Source: CAVUXJ01 sp963814975 (lineage in GTDB: Bacteria; Acidobacteriota; Vicinamibacteria; Vicinamibacterales; CAVVIG01). Taken from it: a stretch of 64,000 nucleotides of DNA. Shown here piece after piece: positions 7,754 through 15,893 of this stretch. The translations under genes and the position numbers were made by a program. Position 1 is the stretch's first letter; the number at the start of each line of letters is the position of its first letter. The DNA lies in NCBI GenBank assembly GCA_963814975.1, contig CAWFFB010000035.1, positions 310,001 to 374,000 on the forward strand. The letters run 5' to 3'. The notes beneath the pieces were generated by a model. That model had not been told where the DNA came from. It saw only the letters and a program-made list of their open reading frames with translations, and ran no database searches.

Positions 7754-8272
7754 ATGCGTACACGTGAGCGAATCGACCCGGGGCAACTCGATCTCAAGGA
7801 CACCGTCGTCTCCATCAACCGCGTCACGAAGGTGGTGAAGGGCGGGAAGAACCTGAGCTTCAGCGCCCTGGTGGTCGTCGGTGACGGCCACGGCGTGGTC
7901 GGGTTCGGGGTGGGTAAGGCGAAGGAAGTGCCGTCGGCCATCAAGAAGGGGATCGAGGCCGCGAAGAAGAACCTCATTCGCGTCCCGCTGCAGGGGACGA
8001 CGATTCCGCATGCGATTGTCGGTAATTTTGGCGCCGGCAGCGTGCTCCTGAAGCCCGCGCCAGACGGGACCGGCATCATCGCCGGCGGCGCCGTGCGGGC
8101 GGTCGTCGAGTCGGCCGGGATCGCGAACATCCTGACGAAGTCGCTCGGGTCGGCGAATCCGCACAACGTGGTGCGCGCGACCGTCGCCGGCCTCGATTCG
8201 CTCAGCGACCCGACCGCCCTCGCCCGGCTGCGCGGCAAGGAGTTGTCGGAGATGGTCCGCAAGTCGGCGTAG
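7754..8272 (+). CDS. rpsE: 30S ribosomal protein S5
   Basis: S5 helps shape the mRNA entry channel and decoding fidelity. Seen: KDTVVSINRVTKVVKGGKN (double-stranded RNA-binding-like domain, residues about 14-32), GHGVVGFGVGKAKEVPSAIKKG, and the S5 C-terminal fold with GTGIIAGGAVRAVVESAGI, then LTKSLGSANPHNVVRAT. The 172 residues fit the family. Start lies two bases after rplR. Confidence 0.98.
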   Translation: MRTRERIDPGQLDLKDTVVSINRVTKVVKGGKNLSFSALVVVGDGHGVVGFGVGKAKEVPSAIKKGIEAAKKNLIRVPLQGTTIPHAIVGNFGAGSVLLKPAPDGTGIIAGGAVRAVVESAGIANILTKSLGSANPHNVVRATVAGLDSLSDPTALARLRGKELSEMVRKSA

Positions 8273-8317
8273 CTCGCCGGACCGCGGCGCGATCGACAGG
8301 TTGGACTGAAGAGATTT

Positions 8318-8521
8318 ATGGCAAATCAGCGCACCGACTCAAAAAACAGCGGCACCGTGAAGGTGACGCTCGTGAAAAGCCCCACCGGCTTTGACGGCAA
8401 GCAAAGAGTGGTCACCCGCAGCATGGGTCTGCGCCGCATCCGCCACACCGTGGAGCTGAAGGATACGCCCGAGACACGTGGCATGATCCACAAGGTGCGT
8501 CACCTGGTGACAGTGGAGTGA
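8318..8521 (+). CDS. rpmD: 50S ribosomal protein L30
   Basis: Small L30 (67 residues including a slightly extended N-terminus). The core VKVTLVKSPTGFDGKQRVVTRSMGLRRI, read as two adjacent strands and a helix, followed by VELKDTPETRGMIHKVRHLVTVE, matches the family end to end. It sits between rpsE and rplO as in most bacteria. Followed by an inverted repeat. Confidence 0.96.
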   Translation: MANQRTDSKNSGTVKVTLVKSPTGFDGKQRVVTRSMGLRRIRHTVELKDTPETRGMIHKVRHLVTVE

Positions 8522-8533
8522 CGCGAGAACCGG

Positions 8534-8604
8534 GTTGTCGGGTCATGTGGTTATCGAGTCGTTGATTGGCCAATCGAGCCTCGATCACGAGATGACGAGA
8601 TAAC
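8534..8604. repeat. Intergenic near-palindrome, GTCATCGGGTGAT family
   Basis: A nearly loopless inverted repeat in the rpmD-rplO gap. The left half (8534-8569, starting GTTGTCGGGTCATGTGG) pairs with the right half (8570-8604, ending GAGATGACGAGATAAC) around the centre TTGGCCAA. Words resemble those at 3448-3530. Confidence 0.8.
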
Positions 8605-8625
8605 TACACACAAGCGAAGAAGACT

Positions 8626-9072
8626 ATGGATCTGAGCAATCTCCAGCCACCTCCGGGCGCCAAACACTCCAAGAAGCGGGTGGGCCGTGGACAGGGCTCC
8701 GGGCAGGGCAAGACGGCCGGACGCGGGCACAAGGGTGCGCAGTCGCGCTCCGGCTTCAAGCGCAAGCGCGGCTTTGAAGGCGGCCAGATGCCGCTCCACC
8801 GGCGGGTGCCGAAGCGCGGCTTCCACAACCCGTTCCGCATCGAATACGAGGTCGTGAACCTCGACACGCTGGCCGCCAGGTTCGACGCCGGCACCCTCGT
8901 GACCCCGGAGCTGCTGAACGAGCGCGGGCTCGTGTCGGGGGTTCGACGGCCGGTCAAGGTGCTGGCTCGGGGCGAGGTGGGCAAGGCGCTCACCGTGCGG
9001 GCGCACAAGTTCAGCGGCAAGGCGGCCGAGAAAATCGCGGCAGCTGGCGGAACCACGGAGCTCATCGCCTGA
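8626..9072 (+). CDS. rplO: 50S ribosomal protein L15
   Basis: L15 is a late-assembly large-subunit protein. The 148-residue product has the flexible, glycine-rich N-terminus (PPPGAKHSKKRVGRGQGSGQ, then GKTAGRGHKGAQSRSG), the FEGGQMPLHRRVPKRGF block and a globular C-terminus with VKVLARGEVGKALTVRAHKFS. secY begins seven bases downstream. Confidence 0.98.
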   Translation: MDLSNLQPPPGAKHSKKRVGRGQGSGQGKTAGRGHKGAQSRSGFKRKRGFEGGQMPLHRRVPKRGFHNPFRIEYEVVNLDTLAARFDAGTLVTPELLNERGLVSGVRRPVKVLARGEVGKALTVRAHKFSGKAAEKIAAAGGTTELIA

Positions 9073-9079
9073 GGGATTT

Positions 9080-10465
9080 ATGGATTCCCTGAAGAACATC
9101 TTCGCCGTCTCTGAGCTGCGCAACCGGGTGCTGTTCACCCTCGCCATGCTCGGCGTCTATCGCATCGGCTCCCACATCACGACGCCGGGCGTGAACATCG
9201 CCGCGCTCGCCGAACTGTCGCGCCAGATGCAGAGCAACATGTTCGGCCTCTACGACATGTTCTCCGGGGGGAACCTGTCGAATGTGACGATCTTCGCGCT
9301 CGGCATCATGCCGTATATCAGCGCGTCGATCATCCTGCAGCTGCTCACCGTGGTGTGGCCGTATCTCGAGCGCCTGTCCAAGGAAGGCGAGCTGGGGCGG
9401 CGCAAGATCACGCAGTACACGCGCTACGGCACGATTTTCCTGAGCATCGTGCAGGCGCTCGGGATCGCGATCTTCCTCGAACGCCAGACCCAGGTCGCGG
9501 GCGGTCTGCCGCTGGTCTTCAACCCGGGGCTGCCGTTCCGGTTGATGACGGTCCTCACGCTGACGACCGGCACCTGCTTCATCATGTGGCTCGGCGAGCA
9601 GATCACCGAGCGGGGCATCGGCAACGGGATGTCGCTCATCATCTACGCGGGGATCATCGTCGGTCTGCCGTCGGCGGTCATCCAGACGCTGGAGCAGATG
9701 CGCACCGGCCAGATCGGCCTGATCCGGATTGTCATCCTGCTGGTGATGATGGTGCTGGTGATCGCGGCGGTGATCTTCGTCGAGCGCGGGCACCGGCGGG
9801 TCACTGTGCAGTACGCCAAGCGCGTCGTGGGGCGCCGGATGTACGGCGGGTCGAGCACGCACATTCCGCTGAAGGTCAACACCGGCGGCGTCATCCCGGT
9901 CATTTTCGCGTCGTCGATCCTCGCGTTTCCGGCGACGATCGCCCAGGCGTTTCAGGGCCGGCCGGTGGCCGACGCGATCGCGGCACAGCTCGGGTTCGGC
10001 ATGCCGCTGCACAACCTTCTGTACGTCGCCGGGATCATTTTCTTCGCGTACTTCTACACGGCGATCATCTTCAATCCTGACGATGTCGCCGAGAACATGC
10101 GGAAGTACGGCGGGTTCATTCCCGGCATCCGGCCGGGGAAGCGGACGGCGGAGTACATCGACACGATCCTCGCGAGGATTACGCTCGCGGGTGCGATCTA
10201 TCTGTCGCTCATCGCGATCCTGCCGCAGTTTCTGCTGAGCGGCTTCAAGGTGGCGCCGATTCCCTTCGTGGGCGAATGGCTCGATACCGTCATTCCACGA
10301 TTCGTGACCGAGGGGGTGGGAATCCAGTTCTTCTTCGGCGGCACCTCGCTGCTGATCGTCGTCGGCGTCGCCATGGACACAGTGCAACAGGTGGAGTCGC
10401 AGCTGATCATGCGTCACTACGATGGATTCATGAAGAAGACGCGGATTCGCGGGCGGCGCGGCTAG
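9080..10465 (+). CDS. secY: Preprotein translocase subunit SecY
   Basis: Pore subunit of the Sec translocon in the inner membrane. At 461 residues it is full length with ten predicted membrane spans. Seen: NRVLFTLAMLGVYRIGSHI in the first span region, the plug-region FSGGNLSNVTIFALGIMPYISASIILQLL, EQITERGIGNGMSLIIYAGI, and the cytosolic loop GRRMYGGSSTHIPLKVNTGGVIPVIFASSI. The C-terminal GTSLLIVVGVAMDTVQQ also fits. Spaced seven bases after rplO. Confidence 0.98.
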   Translation: MDSLKNIFAVSELRNRVLFTLAMLGVYRIGSHITTPGVNIAALAELSRQMQSNMFGLYDMFSGGNLSNVTIFALGIMPYISASIILQLLTVVWPYLERLSKEGELGRRKITQYTRYGTIFLSIVQALGIAIFLERQTQVAGGLPLVFNPGLPFRLMTVLTLTTGTCFIMWLGEQITERGIGNGMSLIIYAGIIVGLPSAVIQTLEQMRTGQIGLIRIVILLVMMVLVIAAVIFVERGHRRVTVQYAKRVVGRRMYGGSSTHIPLKVNTGGVIPVIFASSILAFPATIAQAFQGRPVADAIAAQLGFGMPLHNLLYVAGIIFFAYFYTAIIFNPDDVAENMRKYGGFIPGIRPGKRTAEYIDTILARITLAGAIYLSLIAILPQFLLSGFKVAPIPFVGEWLDTVIPRFVTEGVGIQFFFGGTSLLIVVGVAMDTVQQVESQLIMRHYDGFMKKTRIRGRRG

Positions 10466-10492
10466 GGGACGCATGGAGACCACAAGGGTGAC

Positions 10493-11174
10493 ATGGCGCC
10501 GAATCTGATCATGCTCGGACCACCCGGGGCCGGCAAGGGAACTCAAGCCGAGCGGTTCGCGCGCGCCCGTGGGATTCCGAGAGTCTCGACGGGAGACATC
10601 CTTCGCGAGGCGGTTCACGCGGGCACCGATACCGGGTTGCGCGTCAAGGCGGTCATGGACCGGGGCGAACTGGTCGGCGACGACGTGATGATCGGCATCG
10701 TGCGGGAGCGGCTGGATCAGCCCGATGCCCGGAAGGGGTTCGTTCTGGAGGGTTTTCCGCGCACCGTGGCGCAGGCGACCGCGCTCGACGTCATCGCGGC
10801 GGGCCGCCTGCCGCTCATCATCGTCGACATCGTCGTCCCGGAGTCCGAGCTCGTGCGCCGGCTCAGCTTCCGGCTGATTTGTGCCGATTGCGGCACGACC
10901 GCCACGCCCGGCACCGGTGGGGGGCCCGTCAAGTGTCACGACGTGCGGCGGCCGGCTGATTCAGCGCGCCGACGATACAGACGCCGTCGTGCTGGAACGC
11001 CTTGGCGTCTACCGACGCGATACCAAGCCGCTCGTCGAGTACTATCGCGCGCGGCCGACGTTCTGCTCGATCGACGGCGCGCAGACGCCCGATCGCGTCA
11101 CGGCCGATATCGCGTCAGCGGTGGAAGGGGCAATCAGGCGCGGCTTCCGCGCGACGGAAGGGCAGACCCGGTGA
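10493..11174 (+). pseudogene. adk: Adenylate kinase, interrupted by a single extra base
   Basis: Converts AMP plus ATP to two ADP. The first frame holds the P-loop GPPGAGKGTQ (residues 9-18), the AMP-site STGDILREAV, and GFPRTVAQA. The LID domain is the zinc type with CADCG. Near 10940 one extra base shifts the frame: removing it gives the expected second cysteine pair (CHTCGG) followed by RLIQRADDTDAVVLERLGVY and a normal C-terminus ending at 11174. Without the correction the reading frame runs into map and gives an artificial 483-residue fusion. An essential gene is unlikely to be dead, so a consensus error is the first suspicion. Confidence 0.9.
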
Positions 11175-11944
11175 TCGTCTGCCGATCGACCGCCGAGCTC
11201 GAGCGCATGCGCGAGGCCGGTCGCCTGGTGGGAGAAGTCCTGAAGGAGCTGGCGGCGAAGGTCGCCCCGGGCGTGACGACCGCGGAGCTCGATGCCCTCG
11301 CGGAAAAACGGATTGTGCGGGCAGGCGCGACGCCGGCGTTCAAGGGCTATCACGGGTACCCTGCGACGATTTGCGCGTCGATCAACGACGAGGTGATTCA
11401 CGGGATTCCGTCCGGCCGCCGCGTGCTGAATGAGGGCGACATCATCTCGATCGATGTGGGCGCGTCGCTCGACGGGTACTTCGGCGACAGCGCGATTACC
11501 CTGCCGGTCGGCCCGGTGTCGGAAGGGGCGGCAACGCTCCTGCGGGTGACCGAGGAGGCGCTCTACAAGGCGATCGACCGGGTGCGGCCGGGCGGGCGCG
11601 TGTCCGACATCGGCTGCGAGGTGCAACGCCACGTGGAGGCGTACGGGTTCTCGGTGGTTCGCGAGTTCGTCGGCCACGGCATCGGACAGCGGATGCACGA
11701 AGAACCGCAGGTGCCGAATTACGGCGAGGCCGGGCGTGGACCACGGCTGGCCGAAGGCATGGTCCTGGCGATCGAGCCGATGGTGAACGCGGGCAAGCCC
11801 GGAGTCAAGGTGTTGGCGGATGGCTGGACGGCGGTGACGCGCGACAGGAGCCTGTCGGCGCACTTCGAGCACACCGTCGCGGTAACGGCGGGAGAGCCGT
11901 GGATTCTGACGGCGCGAGAAGTGCCGATCGCGGCGCGGACGTAG
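11171..11944 (+). CDS. map: Methionine aminopeptidase, type I
   Basis: Removes the initiator methionine from nascent proteins. The GTG start at 11171 overlaps the adk stop (GTGA), as expected in this operon. The 257 residues include CRSTAELERMREAGRLVGEV, the metal-ligand region SIDVGASLDGYFGDSAITLP, GHGIGQRMHEEPQVPNYG with the ligand histidine, and EPMVN. All five ligands of the pita-bread fold appear to be present (D, D, H, E, E). The end overlaps infA by 46 bases. Confidence 0.95.
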   Translation: MIVCRSTAELERMREAGRLVGEVLKELAAKVAPGVTTAELDALAEKRIVRAGATPAFKGYHGYPATICASINDEVIHGIPSGRRVLNEGDIISIDVGASLDGYFGDSAITLPVGPVSEGAATLLRVTEEALYKAIDRVRPGGRVSDIGCEVQRHVEAYGFSVVREFVGHGIGQRMHEEPQVPNYGEAGRGPRLAEGMVLAIEPMVNAGKPGVKVLADGWTAVTRDRSLSAHFEHTVAVTAGEPWILTAREVPIAART

Positions 11945-12135
11945 CCGGCGCGGTCGTCGAACAGCTGCCGAGCGGGCTCTATCGCGTGAGGCTGGACGAC
12001 GGACCGCACGTGACCGCCCATGTTGCGGACCGGATGGATCGCAACTTCCTCCGGGTGCTGGTCGGCGATCGGGTTCGGATCGAGCTGTCGCCTGTCGACG
12101 TGGGCCGCGGACGGATCGTCGAGAAGATCGGTTAA
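11899..12135 (+). CDS. infA: Translation initiation factor IF-1
   Basis: IF-1 is an OB-fold protein that blocks the A site during initiation. The product has VVEQLPSGLYRVRLDDGPHV, FLRVLVGDRVRIELSP and the final GRGRIVEKIG, in IF-1 register. I use GTG 11899, giving 78 residues and an overlap of 46 bases with map; the family core starts only around residue 14, so the true start could be later, though no better in-frame start codon is visible. Usual neighbour of rpmJ and rpsM. Confidence 0.9.
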   Translation: MDSDGARSADRGADVAGAVVEQLPSGLYRVRLDDGPHVTAHVADRMDRNFLRVLVGDRVRIELSPVDVGRGRIVEKIG

Positions 12136-12210
12136 CAGTTGACAGGTTGCCGTTGACCGTCAACGGGCCTTCAAATCTGAACTGTCAACGGTCGACCGTT
12201 AACTGTTGAC
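12132..12210. repeat. Intergenic inverted word repeat, CAGTTGACAG family
   Basis: Begins within the infA stop codon. Left words are TTAACAGTTGACAG and CCGTTGAC; right words are CTGTCAACGG, CCGTTAACTG and TTGAC. CCGTTGACCGTCAACGG is a small perfect palindrome inside the left part. Lies between infA and rpmJ. Confidence 0.78.
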
Positions 12211-12229
12211 TGTGGAACGGAGCGGCGTC

Positions 12230-12343
12230 ATGAAAGTGCGAGCGTCGGTGAAAAAGATTTGCGACAAGTGCAAGATTGTCCGCCGCCGCGGCGTGGTGCG
12301 GGTGATCTGTTCGAATCAGAAACACAAGCAGAGGCAGGGATAG
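12230..12343 (+). CDS. rpmJ: 50S ribosomal protein L36
   Basis: Reads MKVRASVKKICDKCKIVRRR followed by GVVRVICSNQKHKQRQG, 37 residues, a complete L36. It is the zinc-binding form with ligands C11, C14, C27 and H32 (CXXC...C...H). L36 is a small assembly factor bound to 23S rRNA near L6. Sits between infA and rpsM as in most bacteria. A GGAACGGAGC stretch precedes the ATG. Confidence 0.95.
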   Translation: MKVRASVKKICDKCKIVRRRGVVRVICSNQKHKQRQG

Positions 12344-12382
12344 CTGCACCGCTGATCGCTGAACGAGCGACAAGGATCACAT

Positions 12383-12757
12383 ATGGCACGAATTGCTGGC
12401 GTCGATCTTCCGCGTACCAAGCGCATCGAGATCGGGCTGACCTACATTTATGGAATCGGACGCGTGCGATCGAACGGCATCCTGACGGAAGCCGGCGTCA
12501 GCCCGGACATCCGGATCAAGGACCTGTCCGAGGACGATGTCCGAAAGATCAGCCGCGTGATCGAGGAGCAGGGCGGCGTCGAGGGCGATCTTCGCAAGGA
12601 GATCTCCATGAACATCAAACGGCTGATGGAAATCGGCTGCTACCGTGGCATGCGTCACCGGCGCGGGCTCCCGGTCCATGGCCAGCGGACGCGCACCAAC
12701 GCGCGCACCCGCAAGGGCCCGCGCAAGGGCGCGGTCGCGAAGAAGAAGACGATCTAG
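12383..12757 (+). CDS. rpsM: 30S ribosomal protein S13
   Basis: S13 lies in the head of the small subunit and contacts P-site tRNA and L5. The 124 residues contain MARIAGVDLPRTKRIEIGLT, YIYGIGRVRSNGIL, a helix-two-turn-helix, and the C-terminal CYRGMRHRRGLPVHGQRTRT, then NARTRKGPRKGAVAKKK. First gene of the alpha-type portion. Confidence 0.98.
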   Translation: MARIAGVDLPRTKRIEIGLTYIYGIGRVRSNGILTEAGVSPDIRIKDLSEDDVRKISRVIEEQGGVEGDLRKEISMNIKRLMEIGCYRGMRHRRGLPVHGQRTRTNARTRKGPRKGAVAKKKTI

Positions 12758-12807
12758 CAGCTGTCAGCTCTCCGCTGCGAGTCGGGGACGCGGAGAGCCG
12801 ATAGCTG
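12758..12807. repeat. Intergenic hairpin, CAGCTNTCAGC family
   Basis: Starts at the base after the rpsM stop. The left arm CAGCTGTCAGCTCTCCGC (12758-12775) pairs with the right arm GCGGAGAGCCGATAGCTG (12790-12807) with two mismatches, loop of 14 bases. No T-run follows. Located 30 bases before the rpsK ATG. Confidence 0.85.
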
Positions 12808-12837
12808 AACGCCGGGAGCAATAGCGAAAGTACGAAT

Positions 12838-13293
12838 ATGGCCAAGAGCGACGCAGCGGCGACACCCGAAGGCGCGACACCCGAGAAGAAGGAAGGCGCC
12901 GCAGGAAAGCGGAAGAAGACGTTCAAGAAGCGTGGCGAGAAGCGGGTCGTCCATCACGGCCTCGCCCACATCCACGCCTCGTTCAACAACACGACGGTGA
13001 CGATCACCGACATCGAGGGCAACGTGGTCGCCTGGTCGAGCGCCGGCGGCATCGGGTTCAAGGGTTCGCGCAAGGGGACGCCGTTTGCAGCGACGCAGGC
13101 GGCGCTCAACGCCGGCAACGCCGCCAAGGGCGTCGGCATGCGCTCGCTCGACGTCCGGGTCAAGGGGCCGGGGTCGGGTCGCGAGTCTGCCATCCGGGCA
13201 CTGCAGACGGTCGGTCTCGAGGTGAAGTCGATCCGCGACGTGACGCCGATCCCGCATAACGGCTGCCGGCCACCGAAGCGACGGCGCGTCTAG
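12838..13293 (+). CDS. rpsK: 30S ribosomal protein S11 with N-terminal extension
   Basis: S11 forms the platform next to the E site. The family core begins around residue 36 (VVHHGLAHIHASFNNTTVTI) and includes SSAGGIGFKGSRKGTPFAAT, then GPGSGRESAIRAL and the C-terminal DVTPIPHNGCRPPKRRRV. The first 35 residues are an Ala/Lys/Glu-rich extension, making 151 residues against about 129 usually. Confidence 0.97.
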   Translation: MAKSDAAATPEGATPEKKEGAAGKRKKTFKKRGEKRVVHHGLAHIHASFNNTTVTITDIEGNVVAWSSAGGIGFKGSRKGTPFAATQAALNAGNAAKGVGMRSLDVRVKGPGSGRESAIRALQTVGLEVKSIRDVTPIPHNGCRPPKRRRV

Positions 13294-13302
13294 GAAGACA
13301 GT

Positions 13303-13358
13303 CTGAAAGCCGACGGCCGAGAGCTGAAAAACCCTAGCTCTCAGCTGTCAGCTTCCAG
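13303..13358. repeat. Intergenic hairpin, CAGCTNTCAGC family (reverse arrangement)
   Basis: Left arm 13303-13325 (CTGAAAGCCGACGGCCGAGA and on to GCT) pairs with right arm 13336-13358 (AGCTCTCAGCTGTCAGCTTC and on to CAG) over 23 positions with only four mismatches by eye, loop GAAAAACCCT. Here the GCTGA word is on the left and the TCAGC word on the right, the opposite of the rpsS element. Lies in the rpsK-rpsD gap. Confidence 0.87.
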
Positions 13359-13380
13359 CTCTCAGCGAGAGGATTATTGA

Positions 13381-14010
13381 ATGGCTCGTTACATCGGTCC
13401 GGTCTGTCGCCTCTGCCGCCGCGAGGGCATGAAGCTGTTCCTGAAGGGGGAGCGGTGCTACACGGAGAAGTGCGCGATCGAGAAGCGCAACTTCGCCCCG
13501 GGTCAGCACGGCAAGACCCGGAAGCAGAAGCTCGCGGGCTACGGCCTGCAGCTGCGCGAGAAGCAGAAGGTCAAGCGCATTTACGGAGTGCTCGAGGACC
13601 AGTTCCGGCGGTATTTCGAGACGGCGGAGCGGACCCGCGGGATCACGGGTGAGACGCTGCTGCAGCTGCTCGAACGCCGGCTCGACAACGTGGTCTATCG
13701 GCTCGGCCTCGCGACATCGCGGCCGCAGGCGCGCCAGCTGGTTCGCCACGGCCACGTCCTGATCAACGGCCGGAAGGTGGACATCCCGTCGTATTCGCTC
13801 AAGCAGGGCGACCTCGTCACCGTCCTTGGCCGGAGCCAGAAGAACCCGACCGTCGAACATGCGATCGAGGAGGTCAAAGGACGGGGGATTCCCGCGTGGC
13901 TCTCGTTCGATCCGGCGGCGATCGCCGGCCGCGTCGTGTCGATGCCGACCCGCGAACAGATCAACCTGCCCGTGCAGGAACAGCTGATCGTGGAGTTGTA
14001 CTCGAAGTAG
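13381..14010 (+). CDS. rpsD: 30S ribosomal protein S4, zinc-binding type
   Basis: S4 nucleates small-subunit assembly and can regulate the alpha operon. The 209 residues begin MARYIGPVCRLCRREGMKL and carry a four-cysteine zinc site (C9, C12, C26, C31). The S4 RNA-binding domain is at about residues 98-160 (RRLDNVVYRLGLATSRPQAR, then VRHGHVLINGRKVDIPSY). C-terminus REQINLPVQEQLIVELYSK is typical. Confidence 0.98.
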   Translation: MARYIGPVCRLCRREGMKLFLKGERCYTEKCAIEKRNFAPGQHGKTRKQKLAGYGLQLREKQKVKRIYGVLEDQFRRYFETAERTRGITGETLLQLLERRLDNVVYRLGLATSRPQARQLVRHGHVLINGRKVDIPSYSLKQGDLVTVLGRSQKNPTVEHAIEEVKGRGIPAWLSFDPAAIAGRVVSMPTREQINLPVQEQLIVELYSK

Positions 14011-14016
14011 GAAAGG

Positions 14017-14067
14017 CTCAATCCTCAAGTGTCAAGTCTCAACTGAGACTTGCCACTTGAACCTGAG
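14017..14067. repeat. Intergenic near-palindrome, TCAAGTCTCA family
   Basis: The left arm (14017-14041, CTCAATCCTCAAGTGTCAAG and on to TCTCA) pairs with the right arm (14044-14067, TGAGACTTGCCACTTGAACC and on to TGAG) almost without a loop. Located after rpsD; about 117 bases then separate it from the rpoA start. Confidence 0.82.
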
Positions 14068-14184
14068 AGTTCGGAAAGCCACCCGCTGACCCGCAGCCTT
14101 ACACAGACCTGCGGCGGGAGGTCAGCGGTCACTTGCAGGTCTGGAGGCCCGTCTGCGGGCCCGTCGGCGAAAGGACAAGACATC

Positions 14185-15171
14185 ATGCTGTGGAAAGGTT
14201 TTCAGCGGCCCAAGCGGCTGGAGTTCGAGCGCGAGACGTTGACGGACCGGTTCGGCCGGTTCTACGCGCAGCCCTTCGAGCGGGGATTCGGCACCACCAT
14301 CGGCAACGCGCTCAGACGCGTGCTGCTATCCTCGATTGAAGGCGCGGCGATCACTGCCGTGAAGATTGACGGCGTCCTCCACGAGTTCTCGCCGATTCCC
14401 GGGGTGGTCGAGGACGCGACCGACATCATCCTCAACCTCAAGCAGATTCCGCTGAAGCTGCACGTCGATCAGATCAAGACGCTGACGCTCCGCGTCGACA
14501 AGGTCGGCGAAGTTCGGGCGCGCGACATCCAGGCCGACGGCGACGTCGAGATTCTCGAGCCGGACGCCCATATCGCGACGGTGGCGGAGGGCGGCAAACT
14601 CCATATGGAGATGCGCATGAGGCGCGGCCGCGGCTACGTCTCGGCCGACAAGAACTTCGACGAGGATCTCGGCATCGGCTGGATCCCGATCGACTCGGTG
14701 CATTCGCCGGTCAAGAAGGTGAACTATCTGGTCGAGGCCGCCCGCCTCGGCCAGACGACCGACTACGACAAGCTCACGGTGGACGTCTGGACGAACGGTT
14801 CGATCAGTGCTCGCGACGGGGTGTCGCTCGCGGCGAAGCTGATCCGCGATCACCTGAACATCTTCATCAACCTCGAGGAGGGCGCGGAACCGCCGATCGA
14901 CGCGGTCGGCGATCAGCCGCGCACCGGCGTCGGCAACGAAAACCTCGACAAGTCCGTGGAGGAACTCGAGCTCTCGGTCCGTTCGTACAACTGCCTCAAG
15001 AACGCGAATATCAGGACGATCCGCGAGCTCGTGGGCAAGACCGAAGCTGAGATGCTCAAGACGAAGAACTTCGGCAGGAAGAGCTTGAACGAGATCAAGG
15101 AAATCCTGCACACGATGGGGCTCAGCCTGGGCATGCGTCTCGATCAGCCCGCAGCGGCTTCACAGGAATAA
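14185..15171 (+). CDS. rpoA: DNA-directed RNA polymerase subunit alpha
   Basis: Alpha subunit, scaffold of RNA polymerase. The start at 14185 (MLWKGFQRPKRLEFERETLT) follows an AAAGGAC binding site and gives 328 residues, the family length. The N-terminal dimerisation domain has YAQPFERGFGTTIGNALRRV, then LLSSIEGAAI; the C-terminal DNA/activator-binding domain (from about residue 255) has ELELSVRSYNCLKNANIRTI, then KTKNFGRKSLNEIKEIL. An in-frame ATG at 14050 would add 45 residues read from the gap and is rejected. Confidence 0.98.
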   Translation: MLWKGFQRPKRLEFERETLTDRFGRFYAQPFERGFGTTIGNALRRVLLSSIEGAAITAVKIDGVLHEFSPIPGVVEDATDIILNLKQIPLKLHVDQIKTLTLRVDKVGEVRARDIQADGDVEILEPDAHIATVAEGGKLHMEMRMRRGRGYVSADKNFDEDLGIGWIPIDSVHSPVKKVNYLVEAARLGQTTDYDKLTVDVWTNGSISARDGVSLAAKLIRDHLNIFINLEEGAEPPIDAVGDQPRTGVGNENLDKSVEELELSVRSYNCLKNANIRTIRELVGKTEAEMLKTKNFGRKSLNEIKEILHTMGLSLGMRLDQPAAASQE

Positions 15172-15176
15172 ACCGG

Positions 15177-15280
15177 TCGACGTTCTCCGTTCGACGTGCG
15201 CCGCACGCTGCACGCAGAACGCAGAACGCAGAACGCAGAACGAACGTAGAACGTAGAACGCAGAACCTCGAACGTAGAAC
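15177..15280. repeat. Intergenic word repeat, GAACGNNGAACG family with tandem GCAGAACG
   Basis: The left part has CGTTCTCCGTTCGACG, the right part GCAGAACG four times in tandem followed by GAACGTAGAACGTAGAACG and further units. The words of the two halves are complementary (CGTTC/GAACG). Ends seven bases before the rplQ ATG. Second member of the family seen at 4512-4620. Confidence 0.8.
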
Positions 15281-15286
15281 GATTTT

Positions 15287-15892
15287 ATGAGACACCGAGT
15301 CGCACACCGGAAGCTGGGGCGGGTCACCGAGCACCGTATCGCGATGCTTCGAAACCAGGCGACCGCCTTGCTTCGTTACGAGCATCTCACGACGACCGTG
15401 CCCAGGGCCAAGGAGCTCCGGCCGTTCGTCGAGCGGATCATCACGATCGCCAAGCGCAGCCTGGCGGCCGGCGCGAACGGCAAAGCGCTGCATGCGCGGC
15501 GGCTGGTCATGCACGATCTCCAGGATCAGGAGGTCGTGACCAAGCTGTTCGACACGCTCGCCCCGCGGTTCGTCGGCCGGCCCGGCGGCTACACGCGTCT
15601 GCTGCGGCTGGGGTTCCGAAAGGGCGACGCCGCGGAAATCGCGCAGGTCGAACTGGTTGGCAGTGAGTTCACGACGCGCGCCAAGGCCGAGACCGAGGCC
15701 AAGGGCGAGGGCGCCGGGCCGAAGAAGGCCAAGGGCGTGAGCGAGCGGTTGCGGGCGGCGGCCGAGCGGCTGCGGAGCAAGGGCAAGAAGGACGAGGCCG
15801 AACCCGCGGAGAAGCCGGCCAAGCGAACGAGCACGAAAGGCGCCGGCGGCGCCAAGCCGCGCCCGAAGAAGCAAGGGCCGAGGGGTAGCTAG
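15287..15892 (+). CDS. rplQ: 50S ribosomal protein L17 with long charged tail
   Basis: L17 lies near the tunnel exit. The first 120 residues are a normal L17: MRHRVAHRKLGRVTEHRIAM, LRNQATALLRYEHLTTTVPR, AKELRPFVERIITIAKR and GGYTRLLRLGFRKGDAAE. The remaining 80 residues are Lys, Glu, Ala and Pro-rich and of low complexity; total 201 against a usual 115-130. Last gene of the ribosomal block; followed by a strong terminator. Confidence 0.97.
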   Translation: MRHRVAHRKLGRVTEHRIAMLRNQATALLRYEHLTTTVPRAKELRPFVERIITIAKRSLAAGANGKALHARRLVMHDLQDQEVVTKLFDTLAPRFVGRPGGYTRLLRLGFRKGDAAEIAQVELVGSEFTTRAKAETEAKGEGAGPKKAKGVSERLRAAAERLRSKGKKDEAEPAEKPAKRTSTKGAGGAKPRPKKQGPRGS

Positions 15893-15893
15893 A

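Noticed and set aside
9062..10939. A 625-codon open frame on the minus strand opposite secY
   Set aside because: It is antisense to secY and adk, has His/Arg/Asp-rich composition typical of a GC-rich shadow frame, and shows no family motif.
10493..11944. An apparent adenylate kinase-methionine aminopeptidase fusion protein
   Set aside because: The middle is nonsense caused by one extra base near 10940. The adk C-terminus continues in the next frame to 11174 and map has its own GTG start at 11171.
14050..14184. Longer RpoA N-terminus
   Set aside because: The added 45 residues come from the intergenic region; the family N-terminus and a ribosome binding site are at 14185.
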